Part shown: positions 37,516 to 47,476 of the stretch, piece after piece
How the letters are laid out: every line of letters starts with the position of its first letter
How positions within the stretch are numbered: position 1 is the stretch's first letter
From: JALYXI01 sp963716685
GTDB lineage: Bacteria; Acidobacteriota; Terriglobia; Bryobacterales; Bryobacteraceae
Length of the DNA stretch: 64,000 nucleotides
Direction: 5' to 3'
Assembly: GCA_963716685.1 (NCBI GenBank)
Contig: CAVQTR010000003.1
Location: forward strand, 2,108,001 to 2,172,000
Position numbers and translations under genes: made by a program
The notes under the pieces: generated by a model
The model's input: the letters and a program-made list of their open reading frames with translations, nothing else
What the model was told of the DNA's origin: nothing
Databases searched by the model: none

Positions 37516-39903
37516 ATGCCCTCCTCCCTTTCTCGATTGTGGCCATTCGCGATTGCCGGGACTTTGATCACGCTTCTCTGGGGCGCGGACACCGGCAAGT
37601 CTCCCTCGAAATCTTCCACTGCGGTTTCCGCGAAGGACACCAGCCCACAGCGCGCCATGCTGGACCAGTACTGCGTTGGCTGCCATAACCAGAAGCTCTC
37701 GACAGCGGGTATCGCGCTCGATACCATGCGCCTCGATAATGTGAGCCAGAACGGGGCCGCCTGGGAAAAAGTGCTCCGCAAGGTGGCGACCGGCGAAATG
37801 CCGCCACCCAAAATGCCCCGGCCCTCAGAACTGCAGGCGAAAGCTTTCACCACGGCGCTGCAGTCAGAGCTGGACCGCAATGCCGCCGAGCATCCAAACC
37901 CGGGCCGTCCTACCATCCATCGCCTGAATCGCGCCGAGTACAGCAACGCCGTGCGCGATCTGCTCGGCCTTGATATCGATGCGGGCGCGAGTCTGCCGGC
38001 TGACGATTCCGGTTACGGGTTCGACAACATCGCCGATGTGCTTTCCACCTCGCCGGTGCTGCTCGAGCGCTATGTGTCTGTCGCCCGTAAGGTAAGCCGG
38101 CTGGCTGTAGGTGATCCGTCCATCAAGCCGGGCATCGATCAGTTTTCGCTCGAACGGAATGCGGTGCAGAACGAGCAGATCAGCGAAGATCTTCCGTTTG
38201 GTTCACGCGGTGGCATGGCCATCCGTTACCGGTTCCCGCTCGATGCCGAGTACAGCTTCAAGATCACAATGCGCGGCGGCGGCGCGGCGCAGGAACCTCT
38301 CACGATTCGCATGCCGGTGAAGGCCGGAACCCGAACTGTCGGAGTGACTTTCCTGCAGGAATCTGAGAAGCCGGAGCTGGTCGCTCCGGTTCGTGCCAAG
38401 AATCCGCTGGTGGGTGTCGCGGCTTTCACTCCCGGGCAGGGCGGGGGTGGCCAGAACCGCGCCTTACCCGCGCAGCTGGATTTCCGCCTAGATAACGCCC
38501 GCGTGAAGCTCTTCACCGTGCCCGCGAACGGGCAGCTGGATTCTGTTTTGATCGGCGGCCCCTACGACGAAACCGGCCCCGGTACCACGGCGACGCGCCG
38601 AAAGATTTTTGTTTGTGAACCGGCCTCTGCCGGCGAGGAAACCTCCTGCGCCAGGACCATCATGGGTAACCTGGCGCGCCATGCGTACCGCCGCCCGGTG
38701 ACCGACGCTGATCTTCGTCCGCTGCTCGCCTTTTACCAGACTGCGCGCAGGACCGGCAGCTTCGATTCCGGCATTGAACTGGCTCTGCGGGCGCTTCTGG
38801 TCTCGCCGGACTTCCTCTACCGCGTCGAACGTGACCCGGCAGGCACCGCGCCGGAAGCAGTTCATCGCATCAGCGACTTCGAACTGGCGTCCCGGCTATC
38901 CTTCTTCATCTGGAGCAGCATACCCGACGATCAACTCCTCGATCTGGCTCAGCAGGGTAAGCTCAGCGATCCGGCCGTGCTGAAGCAGCAGACCCTGCGA
39001 ATGCTGGCTGACCCCAAATCCAAAGCGCTGACCACCAATTTCGCCGGACAGTGGCTGTACCTTCGCAACCTCGCCCAGGTCAAGCCCGATCCCGACGCCT
39101 TCCCGGAATTCGACGAGAGCCTTCGCAACAGTTTCCTGCAGCAGACGCAGCTGTTTTTCGACTCCATTCTACGTGAAAACCGCAGCGTCATGGATCTGCT
39201 TGACGCCGACTACACCTTCCTGAACGAACGTCTGGCGCGTCATTACGGCATTCCCAACATCCACGGCTCGCATCTTCGCCGTGTCGCGCTCGACGAGAAA
39301 GACCCCATGCAGGACAACCGGCGCGGACTTCTCGGCCAGGGCAGCATCCTGATGGTCACGTCTTACCCTAATCGCACTTCTCCGGTCCTTCGCGGCAAGT
39401 GGATTCTGGAGAACCTGCTCGGCACGCCGCCGCCTCCGCCGCCCGCCAATATTCCGGATTTGAAGGCTCACAGCGCGAGCGGCGCCCTTCTTTCCCTCCG
39501 TCAGCAGATGGAGCAGCACCGTGCCAACCCCACTTGTTCCTCGTGCCACGCGCGCATGGACCCGCTGGGCTTCTCGCTCGAAAACATGGACGGGGTAGGG
39601 AAGTGGCGCACCAAAGAAGCCAATATGGATATCGACACCTCCGGTGTTCTGCCCAACGGCACGAAATTTAACGGCCCTGCCGGCCTTCGCGGCGTTCTTC
39701 TGAGCCGCCGTGATGAGTTCGCCGGCACCATGGCCGAGAAGCTGTTTACCTACGCGCTGGGACGTGGGTTAGAGTACTACGACAAACCCACAATTCGCCA
39801 GATTACCCGGCTGGCCGCGACCGACGACTACCGAATTTCATCTTTTATTTTAGGCATTACTCAAAGCACACCGTTTCAGATGAGGAGATCGCAGGATCAA
39901 TGA
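37516..39903 (+). CDS. DUF1592/DUF1588/DUF1585 exported cytochrome-like protein, copy 1
   Basis: This 795-residue exported protein is of a type common in planctomycetes, verrucomicrobia and acidobacteria, without known activity. The order is: signal peptide; PSCyt1-type haem motif YCVGCHNQKLSTAG; DUF1587 (IHRLNRAEYSNAVRDLLGL, PADDSGYGFDNIADVL); a beta-sandwich segment; DUF1595/DUF1592 (LARHAYRRPVT, RLSFFIWSSIPDDQLL, FAGQWLYLRNL, FLNERLARHYGIP); DUF1588 with a second CxxCH (CSSCHARMDPLGFSLENMD); and DUF1585 (AEKLFTYALGRGLEYYD). Two CxxCH motifs suggest one or two c-type haems. The stop overlaps the DUF1552 gene (ATGA). GTG 37513 is an alternative start. Confidence 0.9.
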   Translation: MPSSLSRLWPFAIAGTLITLLWGADTGKSPSKSSTAVSAKDTSPQRAMLDQYCVGCHNQKLSTAGIALDTMRLDNVSQNGAAWEKVLRKVATGEMPPPKMPRPSELQAKAFTTALQSELDRNAAEHPNPGRPTIHRLNRAEYSNAVRDLLGLDIDAGASLPADDSGYGFDNIADVLSTSPVLLERYVSVARKVSRLAVGDPSIKPGIDQFSLERNAVQNEQISEDLPFGSRGGMAIRYRFPLDAEYSFKITMRGGGAAQEPLTIRMPVKAGTRTVGVTFLQESEKPELVAPVRAKNPLVGVAAFTPGQGGGGQNRALPAQLDFRLDNARVKLFTVPANGQLDSVLIGGPYDETGPGTTATRRKIFVCEPASAGEETSCARTIMGNLARHAYRRPVTDADLRPLLAFYQTARRTGSFDSGIELALRALLVSPDFLYRVERDPAGTAPEAVHRISDFELASRLSFFIWSSIPDDQLLDLAQQGKLSDPAVLKQQTLRMLADPKSKALTTNFAGQWLYLRNLAQVKPDPDAFPEFDESLRNSFLQQTQLFFDSILRENRSVMDLLDADYTFLNERLARHYGIPNIHGSHLRRVALDEKDPMQDNRRGLLGQGSILMVTSYPNRTSPVLRGKWILENLLGTPPPPPPANIPDLKAHSASGALLSLRQQMEQHRANPTCSSCHARMDPLGFSLENMDGVGKWRTKEANMDIDTSGVLPNGTKFNGPAGLRGVLLSRRDEFAGTMAEKLFTYALGRGLEYYDKPTIRQITRLAATDDYRISSFILGITQSTPFQMRRSQDQ

Positions 39904-41255
39904 TTGTTACCAGGAATGCACTCTCACGGCGCACGCTTCTCCGCGGAGCCGGAATCGCTCTCGGACTCCCGCTGCTGGACGCCATGGTTCCGGCGCTTAC
40001 GGCGGCTCGCAACAGCGCGGCCAAACCCGTCTGCCGCATGGGCGTGGTTTACGTACCGAACGGAATCATCATGGATCGCTGGACTCCGGCCACCGAAGGT
40101 GCCGGATTCGAGCTCACGCCCATCCTGTCTCCTCTCGCTCCTTTTAAAAACCAGCTGCTCGTAATGAGCGGTCTCGCGCATCACAACGGCAATCCGCTCG
40201 GCGATGGACCTGGCGATCACGCGCGCGCCGGAGCCACCTTCCTCACCGGTGTCCATCCCAAAAAGACCGACGGAGCCGATCTGCACTGCGGCGTTTCCGT
40301 CGATCAGATCGCGGCGAAGGAGCTGGGCAAATACACGCAGTTGGCCTCGCTCGAAGTATCGCTCGAAGCGGGCGGCACGGCCGGCGGCTGCGATTCCGGC
40401 TACAGCTGCGCCTACTCGAACACCATCTCCTGGCGCTCGCCCACCACGCCGGCGCCGATGGAACCGAATCCCCGCGCCGTCTTCGAACGCCTGTTTGGCG
40501 ATGGGGACAGCACCGATCCCAAAGTTCGCGCTGCCCGCCGTCAGGAAGACCGCAGCATCCTCGATTTTGTTCGCGATGACATCGCCCGCCTGCAGACCGG
40601 GCTCGGCGCGCGCGACCGCAGCAAGCTCGAGCAGCACACTGATGCCATTCGCGACATCGAACGCCGCATCCAGATGGCGGAAGCGCAGAGCGCCACGATG
40701 AAGCTTCCGGTAATGGAGCGCCCCGCCGGTGTTCCCGATGAGTTTGAAGATTATTACAAGTTGATGGTAGATCTTCAGGTAATTGCGCTTCAGGCCGATT
40801 TAACTCGCGTCACCACGTTCATGGTCGCGCACGAGGGCAGCAACCGCGCCTACCGTTCCATCGGTGTCCCCGACCCACACCACGGCATCTCGCACCACCA
40901 GAACGATCCGGAAAAGATTGCGAAGCTGGCGAAAATCAATACGCTGCACACCACCATGTTTGCGTATTACCTCGAGAAACTGCGCTCCACGCCGGATGGC
41001 GAAGGCAACCTGCTCGATCATTCCATGATCCTGTACGGCAGCAGCCTGGCCGATGGCAACATGCACACCCACGAGAAGCTGCCGATTATGGTCGCCGGCG
41101 GAGCCGCCGGTCAGATCAAGGGCGGCCGCCACATTCGTTACGGCAAGGAAACCCCGATGGCCAACCTGCTGGTCACCATGGTCGACAAAATGGGAGTCCC
41201 CTGCGAAAATCTCGGCGACAGCAATGGTAAGCTGGCGGATCTCGGCGAGGTTTAG
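39900..41255 (+). CDS. DUF1552 Tat-exported protein, copy 1
   Basis: This 451-residue protein has a twin-arginine leader (SRRTLLRGAGIALGLPLLDA) and the DUF1552 features VVYVPNGIIMDRWTP, GDGPGDHARAGATFLTG, GVSVDQIAAKELG, and a C-terminal part similar to sulfatase/DUF1501-type folds (HHGISHHQNDPEK, SMILYGSSLADGNMH). The His/Asp-rich segments look like a metal site. Family activity is unknown. Tat export implies folding, perhaps with cofactor, before translocation. It is coupled to the upstream DUF1592 gene by ATGA, and its end overlaps the next DUF1592 gene by 32 bases. Confidence 0.9.
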   Translation: MIVTRNALSRRTLLRGAGIALGLPLLDAMVPALTAARNSAAKPVCRMGVVYVPNGIIMDRWTPATEGAGFELTPILSPLAPFKNQLLVMSGLAHHNGNPLGDGPGDHARAGATFLTGVHPKKTDGADLHCGVSVDQIAAKELGKYTQLASLEVSLEAGGTAGGCDSGYSCAYSNTISWRSPTTPAPMEPNPRAVFERLFGDGDSTDPKVRAARRQEDRSILDFVRDDIARLQTGLGARDRSKLEQHTDAIRDIERRIQMAEAQSATMKLPVMERPAGVPDEFEDYYKLMVDLQVIALQADLTRVTTFMVAHEGSNRAYRSIGVPDPHHGISHHQNDPEKIAKLAKINTLHTTMFAYYLEKLRSTPDGEGNLLDHSMILYGSSLADGNMHTHEKLPIMVAGGAAGQIKGGRHIRYGKETPMANLLVTMVDKMGVPCENLGDSNGKLADLGEV

Positions 41256-43429
41256 CGCTCTCGCTCTTGCGGTTGTTGCACACGCGGCAACCTTCGACGA
41301 CACGGTCAGACCGTTTGTCCATCAGTACTGCGAAGGCTGCCACAACACGAAAACGGCTGCGGGAGGCATCGACCTCCAGCAGCCGACAGATTTAAAAGAC
41401 CGCTCCACCTGGGAGCTTGTAGTCGCCAAACTCCGTGCCGAGGAAATGCCCCCGAAGCGCGCGAAGCAGCCGCCCGAAGATCAAATCGGCGCGGTCACCG
41501 GTTTCATCGAATCCGAATACGAGCGTCAGGATCAGTCCGCTAAGCCAAATCCGGGTCGCGTCACCGCTCACCGGCTAAACCGGTACGAGTACAACAAAAC
41601 TGTTCACGATCTGCTGGGCGTCAATCTGCGCGTAGCTGACGACTTTCCCGTGGATCCTTATGGATACGGCTTCGACAACATCGGTGACGTGCTGTCACTC
41701 TCACCCGTGCTTACCGAGAAGTACCTGAAAGCTGCGGAGCGCCTCGCCAACGCCGCCATCCCGAGCGGCCCGCCTTTACATCCGATTGCCGCGCGCTACC
41801 TCGCTGAGCGCATGGGCCAGGAAAACCTTCTGCACATTTCGGTGGTGCATGAGTTTCCGGTCGACGGCGAATACACCTTGCGCTCCGCCTGGTACCAGGC
41901 GCTGAAAGATGGTGCAAAGCTTCGTGGCAAGCTGTTCCTGGACGGCCGGCAGGTGAGCGAGACCGAACTCTCCTTCTACTACGCGATGGACCGCGGCTTC
42001 GAAGCGCCAAACCTGCATGTCACGCAGGGCCCGCACCGAATTGATGCGGATATGGTGATCGCCCCGGACGCAAAAGGTCCCAAGCCCTATCTCGAATACA
42101 TTCAGGTATACGGGCCAAACCGGCAGACACCCGCCGAACAGACTTCCGCCTACCGGCACATCTTCGTTTGCAGCGAACACACCCCTGCCTGCGCGCGGGC
42201 CATCCTCGCCCCGATCGCACACCGTGCCTATCGCCGGCCGCTGACTCCGAGGGAACTGGATCGGCTGCTGGCGCTGGTCACTCTCGCCCAAAAACGTGGC
42301 GATACCTTCCAGGCCGGCATTCGCGTCGCCATCGAAGGAATCCTGATGTCGCCCAGCTTCCTTTTCCGCGTGGAGCGCGATGCCACGGCCACGCACCCGC
42401 TCAGCGATGTCGAACTGGCCTCCCGACTCTCCTACTTCCTGTGGAGCAGCATGCCCGACGACGAACTGCTCGGGCTCGCTGAACACGGGCGCCTGCATGC
42501 TCCCGGTGTCCTGAAAGCGCAGGTTACCCGCATGATGGCCGACCCCAGGGCCCATGCGCTCGTCGAAAACTTCGGCGGAGAGTGGCTCCAAACGCGCAAT
42601 CTGGACGTCCTCAAGCCCGACCCCGTGCGGTTCCCCGGCTTCAACGCGCTGCTGCGGGATGATATGCGGACCGAAACCGAGATGTTCTTCGCTTCCATCA
42701 TGAAGGAAGATCGCAGCATTCTCGATTTCCTCGACGGGCATTTCACGTTCCTGAATGAACGTCTGGCTAAACATTACGGCATTCCGGGGGTCACCGGCGA
42801 TCAGTTTCGCCGCGTCGAACTCGATGGCACCGAGCGCAGCGGCGTGCTGACACAGGCCAGCGTTCTGACCGTCTCGTCGTACCCCACACGCACCTCGCCG
42901 GTGATCCGCGGTAAATGGATTCTGGAAAATCTCCTGAATACCCCGCCGCCTCCCCCTCCGCCAAACGTGCCCGGCGCTCGACGAGAAAGCCGCCGGGACT
43001 ACCGCTTCCGTCCGCCAGCAGTTGGAAGCGCATCGGGCCAACCCCGCCTGCTCCGGCTGCCATTCGCGCATGGATCCGCTGGGCTTCGGTCTGGAAAACT
43101 ACGACGCCATCGGGCGTTGGCGCGAACAGGAGGGCAAATTTCCTGTAGATGCTTCCGGCCAGCTGCCCAACGGCAAGACCTTCCAGGGCGCAGCCGAGCT
43201 AAAGGCGATTCTGAAAGCCGGCAGCCCGGTGTTCGTTCGCGCTTTGAGCGACAAGATGCTGACCTACGCTCTCGGCCGCGGCCTCGAGCCCTACGATCGG
43301 CCCGCGATCGACAAGATCGCCGCCAGTGTGGAAGCGAACGGCTGCCGCTTCTCAAGCCTGATTCAAGCTATTGTCGAGAGCACGCCGTTTCAAATGCGCG
43401 CAGGCGCAGAGCAGGAGCAAACAGAATGA
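41224..43429 (+). CDS. DUF1592/DUF1588/DUF1585 exported cytochrome-like protein, copy 2 (one frame break)
   Basis: This is a paralogue of the gene at 37.5 kb with the same architecture: signal peptide (FSALALAVVAHA), first haem motif YCEGCHNTKTAAGG, DUF1587 (AHRLNRYEYNKTVHDLLGV), DUF1592 (RLSYFLWSSMPDDELL, FLNERLAKHYGIP), DUF1588 with CSGCHSRMDPLGFGLENYD and DUF1585 (DKMLTYALGRGLEPYD). One extra C in CCC at 42970-42972 breaks the frame; reading CC joins PPNVP to ALDEKAAGTT and yields 734 residues ending in a TGA that overlaps the next start. ATG 41224 begins the signal peptide. Uncorrected, the frame runs into the next gene and mimics a fusion. Confidence 0.88.
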
Positions 43430-44757
43430 TGAAAAGCCTGTCACGCCGCGCCATGCTGCGCGGTATCGGAACCTCCATCGCGCTTCCGTTTCTCGACGCC
43501 ATGGTTCCGGCTTTTGCCGGACCCGTTCGCTCCGGTTCCGCCGGTCCCACGCGCCTGATGTATGTCTACGCCCCCACCGGCATGATGCCGAGTGGCTGGT
43601 ACCCGCAGCAGACCGGCGCGGCATTTGACTTCCCGCGCATCGTCAAGCCGCTTGAGCAATATCGGGAAGACATCCTGTTCATCAGCGGCCTGGGCGACAA
43701 TCCCGGCCGTGCCTTGGGCGATGGTCCCGGCGACCATGCCCGCGCTGCCTCCAGCTATCTCACCGCCGCACATCCCAAACGAACCGAGGGTGCCGATATC
43801 CATTGCGGTATCTCGGTTGATCAGGTCGCGGCGCGCAAACTCGGCCAGGTCACGAAATTCGGCTCGCTCGAACTCACCTGTGAAGACAGCCGTCAGGCCG
43901 GAGCCTGCGACTCTTACAGCTGCGCCTACCAGAGCATTTCCTGGAAATCCGAAACGCAGCCGCTGCCGCCCGAGATGAACCCGCGCCTGTTATTCGAGCG
44001 CCTGTTCGGCGATGTCGATACCAGCGGCACTCCCGCGGAGCGCCGAAACAAAGCAGCCTACCGCCGCAGCATTCTCGATCTCGCCCTGGAAGACACCCGG
44101 AGCCTCAAAGGGACGCTGGGAGCGAACGACCGGCGCAAGCTGGACGAGTACCTCACCTCCATTCGCGAACTGGAAAACCGGATAGCCAAGTCTGAGAAAG
44201 ATACCCAGCACGCGCTGCCCCCTGGTCTCGCCATGCCGGCAGGTATTCCGCCCAACTACGCCGACCACGCGCGGCTTCTGTTTGATCTCACCACCGTCGC
44301 CTTCCAGACAGATATGACCCGCGTGGCCACCTTCATGATGGCGCGCGAAGGCGGACTCCGCACCTATGCCGAATGCGGTGTTCCCGAGGCGCACCATTCC
44401 ATCTCGCACCATCGCAACGACCCGGTATTGGTTGAGAAGGTCACCAAAATCCAGTGTTACCACCTGGAGCAGTTCGCCTATTTCGTTGGCCGCCTCAAAG
44501 CCACCCCGGATGGCGACGGTTCGCTGCTTGATCATTCCGCGATTGTTTACGGGGCCTCTATGGGCGACCCCAATGTGCACGACCACGGCACCTGTCCGAC
44601 GCTGGTCGCCGGGAAAGCGCGCGGACGCATCCGCAGCGGTCAGCACGTCAGATACGACAAGGAAACGCCGATCGCCAACCTGCATCTTTCGCTGCTGGAC
44701 TGCGCCGGCGTTCCCACCGAAAAACTCGGCGATTCGACAGGTAAAATCGACCTGTAG
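43426..44757 (+). CDS. DUF1552 Tat-exported protein, copy 2
   Basis: This 443-residue paralogue of the gene at 39.9 kb has a Tat leader with LSRRAMLRGIGTSIALPFLD and the same landmarks: YVYAPTGMMPSGWYP, GDGPGDHARAASSYLT, GISVDQVAARKLG, HHSISHHRNDPVL and SAIVYGASMGDPNVHDHG. The ATG overlaps the upstream stop (ATGA). The repetition of the whole two-gene module in the same order suggests duplication followed by divergence. The stop is directly adjacent to the stop of the convergent dehydrogenase gene. Confidence 0.9.
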   Translation: MMKSLSRRAMLRGIGTSIALPFLDAMVPAFAGPVRSGSAGPTRLMYVYAPTGMMPSGWYPQQTGAAFDFPRIVKPLEQYREDILFISGLGDNPGRALGDGPGDHARAASSYLTAAHPKRTEGADIHCGISVDQVAARKLGQVTKFGSLELTCEDSRQAGACDSYSCAYQSISWKSETQPLPPEMNPRLLFERLFGDVDTSGTPAERRNKAAYRRSILDLALEDTRSLKGTLGANDRRKLDEYLTSIRELENRIAKSEKDTQHALPPGLAMPAGIPPNYADHARLLFDLTTVAFQTDMTRVATFMMAREGGLRTYAECGVPEAHHSISHHRNDPVLVEKVTKIQCYHLEQFAYFVGRLKATPDGDGSLLDHSAIVYGASMGDPNVHDHGTCPTLVAGKARGRIRSGQHVRYDKETPIANLHLSLLDCAGVPTEKLGDSTGKIDL

Positions 44758-45934
44758 CTACGGCTTCAGCACCACCTTGATACAGCCGTCTTTCTTGTCG
44801 CGAAACGTCTTGTACATCTCCGGCGCTTCGTCCAGTCCCACTGTGTGCGTGATGACGAACGACGGATCGATCTCGCCCGCCTCAATCTTGTCCAGCAGCG
44901 GCTTCAGGTATCGGTGAACGTGCGTCTGACCCGTCTTCACGGTCAGGCCCTTATTCATGAGCGCGCCAAACGGAACCTTGTCGAGGAATCCGATATACAC
45001 CCCCGGTACGGACAACGTGCCTCCCTTTCGGCAAGCCATGATCGCTTCACGCAGAACATGCGGACGGTCGGTGCCCAGCATCACCGACTGCTTCACCTTG
45101 TCCACCACTGAATCCACGCTGCCGCCCACGTGCGCTTCGGCGCCCACGGCATCGATGCAGCGGTCCGGACCGCGGCCGTGGGTCATCTCCATCAGCCGCT
45201 CCATCACATGCTCCTTGCTGTTGTCGATGATCTCGGCCCTGCCCTTCGTCTGCGCCATGGCAAGCCGCTCCGGCACCCCGTCAATGGCAATCACGCGCCC
45301 GGCCCCAAACATCCACGCGCTCTGAATCGCGAATTGGCCCACTGGTCCGCAGCCCCAGACCGCCACCGTATCGCCTGGCTCCATCTCGCAGTTCTCCGCC
45401 GCCATATACCCCGTCGGGAAAATGTCGGACAGAAACAGCACCTGTTCGTCCGTGACGCTGTTCGGGACTTTGATTGGCCCCACGTCCGCGTAAGGCACGC
45501 GCAAATACTCCGCCTGGCCGCCCGCGAACCCGCCCAGCATATGAGAATAGCCAAACAAACCCGATGGCGAGTGCCCCATCGCCTTGTTCGGCCACCTCCG
45601 CATTGGGATTGGAGTTGTCGCAAAGCGAGAACATCTGCTTTTTACAAAAGAAGCATTCGCCGCAGGCGATGGTGAAGGGAATCACTACGCGGTCCCCCAC
45701 CTTCAGCCGTTTGACGTCACTGCCCACTTCCACCACTTCGCCCATGGGCTCGTGACCAAGGATGTCGCCATCCTCCATTGTCGGCATGTAGCCGTCGTAC
45801 AGGTGGAGGTCGGAACCGCAGATCGCTGTCGACGTGATCCTGACGATCGCATCGCCCGAGTTCAAGATCTTTGGTTCCGGAACTGAATCGACGCGAACGT
45901 CTTCTTTGCCGTGCCAGCAGAGTGCTTTCATCAT
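44758..45934 (-). CDS. Zinc-dependent alcohol dehydrogenase, formaldehyde-dehydrogenase-like (one frame break)
   Basis: This 391-residue member of the glutathione-independent formaldehyde dehydrogenase / long zinc ADH group has catalytic zinc ligands in AICGSDLHLYDG and ILGHEPMGEV, the structural zinc lobe CGECFFCKKQMFSLC, a subgroup-specific insertion (GYSHMLGGFAGGQAEYLRVP) and the Rossmann motif AVWGCGPVGQFA. One extra G (complement of 45582-45583) breaks the frame; correction joins NAEVAEQ to AMGHSPSGLFG. ATG 45934 with GGAG upstream is the start. It probably oxidises small aldehydes or alcohols with NAD. Confidence 0.9.
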
Positions 45935-45985
45935 GCACTCCAGCACAGCAGGCGAAGCGCCTGTGTAAGAATCGTGACGCGAAAT

Positions 45986-46171
45986 TTAGCCGTGGCCGAG
46001 CTTCATCAGCCAGCCGATACCGAACAGCGCAGCCAGAAAACAGCCAAAGCAGTATGCTCCATACCGCAGACGCTCGTTATCTGTTCGCTTGGTAACAACA
46101 CCCAGAACAATCGAAGCAAACAGTGCAAACAGAAACGCCGCTTCGAAATGGGACAGGTTCATCTTCGGCAT
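45986..46171 (-). CDS. Small two-helix membrane protein, unknown
   Basis: This 61-residue protein has two hydrophobic segments (AAFLFALFASIVLGVV and YGAYCFGCFLAALFGIGWLM) joined by a charged loop (TKRTDNERLR). No family is recognised. Its ATG overlaps the stop of the DUF6677-like gene by one base, so it is likely the last gene of the tlyA-nadK unit. Confidence 0.65.
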   Translation of the reverse strand: MPKMNLSHFEAAFLFALFASIVLGVVTKRTDNERLRYGAYCFGCFLAALFGIGWLMKLGHG

Positions 46172-46587
46172 CAGCTCTTCTTCCCGGTTGCGATCTCGAA
46201 AGCGTCCACCATCGCAAGAATGTTCAACAGTCCTGCGGTAACCAGAAACTTGGTTCCGTAGTCGTGCACGTGACCCGCAACGTCCGGCTGCGCATATCCC
46301 AGCATCGTGGTCAGCAAATAAAGAACACCCGCCGCCAGGTTACTAACGAAGCCGCCGTAATTGATGACAGTAGTCAGGAGATCGCCCTTCTCCGGATGGA
46401 ACATCGCGCCGCGCATCAGCAGCCCGAACAGGAACATCGCCGTGACGGAAACCAGCAGCAGTGCGGCGCGGCCCCGCTTCTTCAGCAGGAAATGACCCCC
46501 GCCCGGGATCAGCCAGCCCACGAGGACGGGCGCGGCCCACGTGCTCAACGGCGCCGCCGGCTCCTTCTTTGCAGCTTGTGTCGCCAT
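46171..46587 (-). CDS. DUF6677-like small membrane protein
   Basis: This 138-residue integral membrane protein has WLIPGGGHFLLKKRGRAALL near the N-terminus, a pattern shared by TM2-like/DUF6677 proteins, and about three further helices (VTAMFLFGLLMRG, GVLYLLTTMLGYA, FLVTAGLLNILAMVDAF). Function is unknown. It follows nadK by 25 bases and precedes the two-helix protein with a one-base overlap. Confidence 0.72.
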   Translation of the reverse strand: MATQAAKKEPAAPLSTWAAPVLVGWLIPGGGHFLLKKRGRAALLLVSVTAMFLFGLLMRGAMFHPEKGDLLTTVINYGGFVSNLAAGVLYLLTTMLGYAQPDVAGHVHDYGTKFLVTAGLLNILAMVDAFEIATGKKS

Positions 46588-46612
46588 GGTAACTCTTACG
46601 AGATTATCACGC

Positions 46613-47476
46613 CTACCGTTCGCCCCATTTCAGCTTCTGACGCAGCACATCGAAGAACATCTGGCGCGGCGGACGGATCAGATGCAGCGCATAATCGGAG
46701 CTGCGACACTCCACGCGATCGTTCTCCCGGAGCGGCTCTCCCACCTGTCCATCGATGGTCAGAAATGACGATTGATCTTCGGCGCGGCACACGACCGTAA
46801 TCACACTCGATGAATCCACAATCACCGGCCGGTTCGTCAGCGTATGCGGGCAGATCGGTGTCAGGCACACCGCGCTCACGCTCGGATAAATAATCGGACC
46901 CCCGGCGGAAAGAGAATAAGCGGTGGAACCCGTGGGAGTCGACACGATCAGCCCGTCCGCCTTATACGAGCAGACAAACATGTCGTCCACCCACGCTTCC
47001 AGGTCGATCATGCGCGCAATGGACGATTTCGTGATCACCACGTCGTTCAAGGCTTCGTAACGCGCGGCTCTTCGTCCTTCCCGCAGCACGTCGATGTGCA
47101 GCAGGCGGCGCTTGCCCACCTGATGTTCGCCGCCCAGGGCGCGTTCCAATTCCGGGAACAGGTCTTCTTTTGTAATCGCGGTCAGGAAACCGAGGCCGCC
47201 GAGATTGACCGCGAACAGCGGAATCTCCCGCCCGCTGATCGCGCGCGCCGCCGAAAGCAGTGTGCCATCGCCACCCATCACTATCACCAGATCGCTGCCC
47301 TCCGGCACCTCCGGCCGCGTCAGGCCGTCCGGTTCGTGCAGATAGACCGCGGTTTCGTGATCGCATCGGGTGGTGATCCCCCGTTCCCGCAGCCACCACA
47401 CCACTTTCGGGATCAGGTCCACCGCCGCCGGCACCTTCGGCTTGGAGAAGATGCCGACTGTCTTAACGGCGGGCAT
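46613..47476 (-). CDS. nadK: NAD kinase
   Basis: This 287-residue cytoplasmic enzyme phosphorylates NAD to NADP. Hallmarks are VIVMGGDGTLLSAAR (the GGDGT motif), AVNLGGLGFLTAI, DGLIVSTPTGSTAYSLSAGG and the C-terminal VITVVCRAEDQ. ATG 47476 gives the standard N-terminus (KTVGIFSKP) and overlaps the tlyA stop by 14 bases. tlyA-nadK adjacency is common in bacteria, which supports both calls. Confidence 0.95.
   Translation of the reverse strand: MPAVKTVGIFSKPKVPAAVDLIPKVVWWLRERGITTRCDHETAVYLHEPDGLTRPEVPEGSDLVIVMGGDGTLLSAARAISGREIPLFAVNLGGLGFLTAITKEDLFPELERALGGEHQVGKRRLLHIDVLREGRRAARYEALNDVVITKSSIARMIDLEAWVDDMFVCSYKADGLIVSTPTGSTAYSLSAGGPIIYPSVSAVCLTPICPHTLTNRPVIVDSSSVITVVCRAEDQSSFLTIDGQVGEPLRENDRVECRSSDYALHLIRPPRQMFFDVLRQKLKWGER

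Noticed and set aside
41776..43071. Long minus-strand open frame (431 residues) opposite DUF1592 copy 2
   Set aside because: Antisense shadow; the opposite strand has the conserved haem and DUF motifs.
41053..44757. Apparent single 1,234-residue DUF1592-DUF1552 fusion protein
   Set aside because: Explained by one extra C at 42970-42972; the other frame carries the conserved DUF1588/DUF1585 end and a stop overlapping the DUF1552 start.
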